Below the pieces are notes generated by a model. That model ran no database searches. It worked only from the letters and a program-made list of their open reading frames with translations, and was not told the DNA's origin. A stretch of DNA of 64,000 nucleotides from assembly GCF_040833975.1 (NCBI RefSeq), contig NZ_CP162130.1, positions 943,501-1,007,500 on the forward strand, in the 5' to 3' direction. The DNA comes from Leptospira sp. WS92.C1 (GTDB taxonomy: Bacteria > Spirochaetota > Leptospiria > Leptospirales > Leptospiraceae). The translations under genes and the position numbers were made by a program. Below, piece by piece: positions 58,733 through 64,000 of this stretch. Position 1 is the stretch's first letter. The number at the start of each line of letters is the position of its first letter.

Positions 58733-60206
58733 ATTCCCGGAACTCAAGTCGAGTTCGATTCCCCAAGGAACAAATCCCGATTTGATCTTAGTGGACTTTA
58801 TTCAGTCCGATTCCCGAAAGGCGACCGAAAACGATATATTCTGCATTCCGGAATCTGCAAATATTAAAAAAGAAGAATATATTTCCAACACAAAGGCGAA
58901 TGTAATCCTTATAAAAACCGGATTTTCTTTAAAGTCCGCGTCTTCTAAGATCATCTTAGAATGTGAAACGGATCCGGAACAACTCCAAGGACGGATCGCC
59001 TCCTTTTTACTCGGTCATCCCTCGAAGGATTTGGAAATCGTCGCTGTCACTGGAACAAACGGAAAAACTTCTCTTACCAACATTCTATTCGCATTGGCAA
59101 AAGACCAAGGACGGAACTGCGGTTTAATCGGTACGATCGGAGTTAAGTTTGGAGACAAACTCATCGACACGGGTTATACGACTCCGGATGCGTCTTCTCT
59201 CAATTTGATTCTCAAACAGATGAAGGACGACGGAGTGGATACCGTTTTTATGGAGGCGAGCTCGCATGGTCTCAAGCTCGGGAGAATAAACGGAATCTCC
59301 GTAAAAGCAGGTGTGTTTACCAATCTGACTCAAGATCATTTGGATTTTCATCCGGACATGAACGACTACTTTGAGAGTAAGTTTCGTCTTTTCGAACTCT
59401 TGGATCGAAATCGATCTCCGTTTGCGATCGTTGATTACGTGTCACCCGGAGGAAAGGAACTCTATGAAAAAATACGAAGCCGACTTCCCGATCTGCAAAC
59501 TCACGCGTTAGACGGTCCTCGAGGGGAATGGAAGATCGCCGATCTTTCACTTTCATTGCGAGGGACTTCGTATTCGTTGAGCCGAGAACAACAAGTTGGG
59601 ACTTGGAATCTGAAAACCAATCTGCTGGGATCTTTCAACGTCCGCAATACCGGGCTTGCATTTTTAACGGGAGCTGAACTCGGCTTGGACATCGAAACAA
59701 TGTCGGATTCTTTGGCTCGGATTCCGCAGATTCCGGGACGGTTTCAGATCGTGTATAGTAAGGATCAATCTCGGATGGCCGTGATCGATTACGCGCATAC
59801 CCCGGACGCTCTGGAAAATATCATTCGAAGCGTGCGGGATTCGCAACCGAAACGATTGATCACTCTTTTTGGTTGCGGAGGGGATCGGGATCGAGGGAAA
59901 CGTCCAAAGATGGCGCGTATCGCGGAAGAACTTTCGGATCAAGTGATCCTGACTTCGGACAACCCTAGGACGGAGCACGCAGAATCGATTCTGGATGAAA
60001 TCCAAACCGGTTTTTCACCCAGTTTTCGTTCTTTGTTCCGGGAGGTGGATCGGGCTAAGGCGATCGCAAAGGGTGTGGAAATTTTACCGGAAGGCGGTTG
60101 TCTCCTTGTGGCTGGAAAAGGCCATGAGGAATATCAAATCATCGGAAAAGAAAAACGACATTTCAGTGATGTGGAAGAGGTTCAAAAAGCGTTCGGCCTT
60201 TTTTAA
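58701..60206 (+). CDS. murE: UDP-MurNAc-tripeptide synthetase MurE (meso-DAP type)
   Basis: The 501-residue ligase adds the third amino acid to UDP-MurNAc-L-Ala-D-Glu. Seen are the ATP site [40 protein letters not shown], and the substrate motif DNPR in [12 protein letters not shown], which selects meso-diaminopimelate. [15 protein letters not shown] and AGKGHEEYQ are also present. It overlaps ftsL. ATG at 58701. Confidence 0.95.
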   Translation: MKFQLTTLLREFPELKSSSIPQGTNPDLILVDFIQSDSRKATENDIFCIPESANIKKEEYISNTKANVILIKTGFSLKSASSKIILECETDPEQLQGRIASFLLGHPSKDLEIVAVTGTNGKTSLTNILFALAKDQGRNCGLIGTIGVKFGDKLIDTGYTTPDASSLNLILKQMKDDGVDTVFMEASSHGLKLGRINGISVKAGVFTNLTQDHLDFHPDMNDYFESKFRLFELLDRNRSPFAIVDYVSPGGKELYEKIRSRLPDLQTHALDGPRGEWKIADLSLSLRGTSYSLSREQQVGTWNLKTNLLGSFNVRNTGLAFLTGAELGLDIETMSDSLARIPQIPGRFQIVYSKDQSRMAVIDYAHTPDALENIIRSVRDSQPKRLITLFGCGGDRDRGKRPKMARIAEELSDQVILTSDNPRTEHAESILDEIQTGFSPSFRSLFREVDRAKAIAKGVEILPEGGCLLVAGKGHEEYQIIGKEKRHFSDVEEVQKAFGLF

Positions 60207-60265
60207 AAATTTTCCGATACAAAAAAAGAACACTCCGTTTTTTTGAAAACAGGGCAGGCTATTTT

Positions 60266-61374
60266 ATGTTTTATTATCTCTACGATCTTTATTTCAATCA
60301 TCTCGATTCTCTTCGAATTTTTAGTTACGTAACGTTCCGGGCTTTGATGGCGGGTCTGACTTCGATGTTGGTCACTTTTTGGTTCGGTCATAGGATCATC
60401 GATTTTTTATACGGACTTAAGTTCAGGGAATCGGTTCGGGACGATGGTCCGAAATCCCACGAGACGAAAAAAGGAACCCCGACTATGGGCGGGCTTTTGA
60501 TCATCGGCGCGCTTCTTCTTTCGGTTCTTCTCTGGGGTAATTTAAAAAATCCGAATATAGTGATGCTCGCAGTGTTTTCTCTTTTCTTTTCTGCTCTGGG
60601 TTTTGCGGATGATTATATGAAGTCCGTAAAAAAGATCAAGGGGGGAATGAGAGCTCGCACAAAGTTTGTCCTTTCGATTTTGATCTCTCTCGCGTTTTGT
60701 ATCCTTTTCTTTTATTATACGGGTGTGACTCCGATCGGTCATTCGGGAAAGATTCTGTTCGAATTGACGGATCTGTTTTTTCCGTTTGTCAAAGGACCGG
60801 TCCTCGCGTTAGGAATCATTGCGATTCCTTTTTCCATACTTGTCATCATCGGATCTTCTCACGCGGTCAATCTCACGGACGGATTGGACGGACTCGCAAC
60901 GGGAACCGTGGCTATCGCGGTCGTTACGTTAGGCATTATCGCATACTTTTCTGGAACTCCCGTTGTGGCAAACTATCTGAACATCCCGTATCTTCCGGGT
61001 GCCCACGAATATTCGGTTTTTCTTTCGGCTCTTGCGGGAGCGCTTTTGGGTTTTCTCTGGTTTAACGCGCATCCCGCTCAGATTTTTATGGGGGACACTG
61101 GTTCCTTGTTTTTAGGCGCAACTCTGGGAATGGTCGTTATCCTTTTAAAAAAGGAAATTCTTCTTTTGATCCTGGGAGCGATTTTTGTTTCCGAAGCGCT
61201 TTCCGTGATTTTGCAAGTGGGTTCCTTTAAACTCAGGGGAAAAAGGATTTTTAAGATGGCTCCGCTGCATCATCACTTTGAATTGGGCGGAGTTAAGGAA
61301 ACCAAGATTGTGATTCGTTTTTGGATCATCGCGGTCATTCTTGCGATCATATCCCTTTCGACTTTGAAAATTCA

Positions 61375-61378
<4 letters not shown>
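60266..61378 (+). CDS. mraY: Phospho-MurNAc-pentapeptide transferase MraY
   Basis: The 370-residue integral membrane enzyme transfers phospho-MurNAc-pentapeptide to undecaprenyl phosphate, giving lipid I. Motifs are [40 protein letters not shown] and [19 protein letters not shown], with [11 protein letters not shown]. All key acidic residues and the histidine run are intact. About 60 bp separate it from murE. Its TGA overlaps the ftsW ATG. Confidence 0.96.
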
Positions 61379-62525
<1,147 letters not shown>

Positions 62526-62529
<4 letters not shown>

Positions 62530-63602
62530 GATCGATTGTAATCGCTGCCGGCGGGACCGGCGGACATATTTCGCCGGGAGTGGCCCTTGCGGAAACGATC
62601 ACGGATTTAAAAGAGCAAATCGGATTTGAAAATTTGTATCTCTATTCGTTGGTTCGCAATTTCAACAATCCCGATCTGGAGCAGGCCCCGTGTCCCGTGT
62701 TGTGGCACAATCTTCCTCCTTTATCGAGTAATCTTCTTTTGTTTCCCTTCCGTTATACATATCATCTTTTTCGAACCTTTTTTCTGTTTTATAAACTAAA
62801 AGTGGACGTTGTCATCGCGATGGGCGGATATTCCACGGTGTCTTCGATTCTTTATGCGCTTCTTTTTAAAAAGAAAGTCTATCTTTGCGAACAGAACTGT
62901 ATTCCCGGAAATGTAAATCGTTTGTTTTTTCGTTTTGCAAATAAGGCCGCGTTTAGTTTTCCACCCATCGATCATTCGATTCCTTGTGATTGGACGATTC
63001 TGGGAAACCCGCTTCGAAAAAAGACTCTTCCGAAAATGTCTTTGAAATTTTCCGAAAAATACGATACCAAAAAGAAAAAGCAGTTTAACGTGCTTGTGAT
63101 GGGTGGAAGTCAGGGTGCAAGACAGATCAATAATATAGTGGTGCGATTGATGGACCACGAAGAGATCAACAAACAATTCCGATTTCGTTTACTGACCGGT
63201 TCCGCATTGTATGAGGAAGTCTCTCAAAAGACAAAGAAGGACGCGGAGCTGATTTCTTATACCGATAATATGAAGGAACAATATGAGTGGGCCAATTTTG
63301 TGATTGCTCGTTCCGGCTCCGGGGTTCTTTCGGAATGTGCCGCGTTTGCATTGCCAATGGTTCTGATTCCTTATCCGTATGCAAAGGACGATCATCAGAT
63401 GGCCAACGCCAAGTATTTTGAGCTCAACGGAGCGGCGGTTGTTTTAGATCAAAAGGACGAGGATGAATCGCATCTTTTTAGAATTTTGGATCAAATGGCA
63501 AATGACGTGTCTTTGTTAAACGACATGTCTATCAAATCTCTACAGTGTTCGCATGTAGACGCGTCCAGAGACACGGTAAAATATCTTTTTTCCCTCGACT
63601 GA
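62526..63602 (+). CDS. murG: UDP-GlcNAc transferase MurG
   Basis: The 358-residue enzyme adds GlcNAc to lipid I to give lipid II at the inner membrane. Seen are [18 protein letters not shown] (N-terminal G loop), [38 protein letters not shown] and [19 protein letters not shown]. All are intact. It overlaps ftsW by 4 bp and is followed by murC after 3 bp. Confidence 0.95.
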
Positions 63603-63605
63603 TCG

Positions 63606-64000
<395 letters not shown>

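Overview
The window looks like chromosome of a pathogenic Leptospira (spirochaete). Pointers are the moderate, AT-leaning base composition, a Leptospira-type DUF1564 protein, many small predicted lipoproteins, GAF/SpoIIE-type signalling phosphatases, a LeuA2-type isopropylmalate synthase, a futalosine-pathway mqnA and a compact rsmH-murE-mraY-ftsW-murG-murC cluster. The genus is an inference from protein character; no search was run, and the species is not resolved.

Layout. 1-2 kb: end of a DUF2804 gene, a Rho-binding antiterminator-like gene and a membrane acyltransferase. 2.0-4.8 kb: an IS256-family element interrupted by a second IS256-family element and the stub of a third IS. 4.9-13 kb: a thiolase, a frameshifted secreted metallopeptidase, a YheT-type hydrolase and two lipoprotein genes. 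13.2-15.4 kb: leuA2 behind a complete leucine attenuator (leader peptide, antiterminator, terminator), then a TPR gene. 15.5-20.4 kb: small membrane proteins, a tandem array of three metallopeptidase lipoproteins plus the stub of a fourth, and a DsbA-like thioredoxin. 20.7-28 kb: broken nucleotidyltransferase, GAF-SpoIIE phosphatase, YkuE-like phosphoesterase, MORN lipoprotein, a second IS256 copy with perfect target duplications, and a REC-PAS-HisKA_2 kinase.

28.6-42.4 kb is a CRISPR-Cas island. It holds a 20-repeat type I-E array (29-nt repeats, 32-nt spacers) and a minus-strand set cas3-casA-casB-cas7e-cas5e-cas6e-[hicA-hicB]-cas1-cas2, with an SNF2-like helicase upstream of cas3. A HicAB toxin-antitoxin pair sits between cas6e and cas1. 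A divergent relic of a cas6e 3' end lies between hicB and cas1, which suggests that the interference half of the locus was exchanged by recombination. Related 46/47-bp direct repeats flank the island.

43-48 kb holds a host-attachment-like protein, an FGGY kinase, a DUF1564 protein, a DUF3805 protein and an alpha/beta hydrolase. 48.0-51.5 kb is a likely sigma-54 operon: a canonical GG-N10-GC promoter with an upstream inverted repeat precedes a GAF-SpoIIE-TPR phosphatase gene followed by the ammonium transporter amtB. 51.5-57.4 kb holds a lipoprotein, a polytopic membrane protein, a thioesterase, mqnA, DUF2007, STAS, CheR and HIT genes. 57.4-64 kb is the division and peptidoglycan cluster, with murC cut by the window end.

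Most genes are ordinary core functions. The best candidates for new biology are the HicAB pair inside the cas set with its cas6e relic, the leucine attenuator of leuA2, the sigma-54 promoter linking a SpoIIE-type phosphatase to amtB, and the peptidase array in which one copy has lost its zinc motif.
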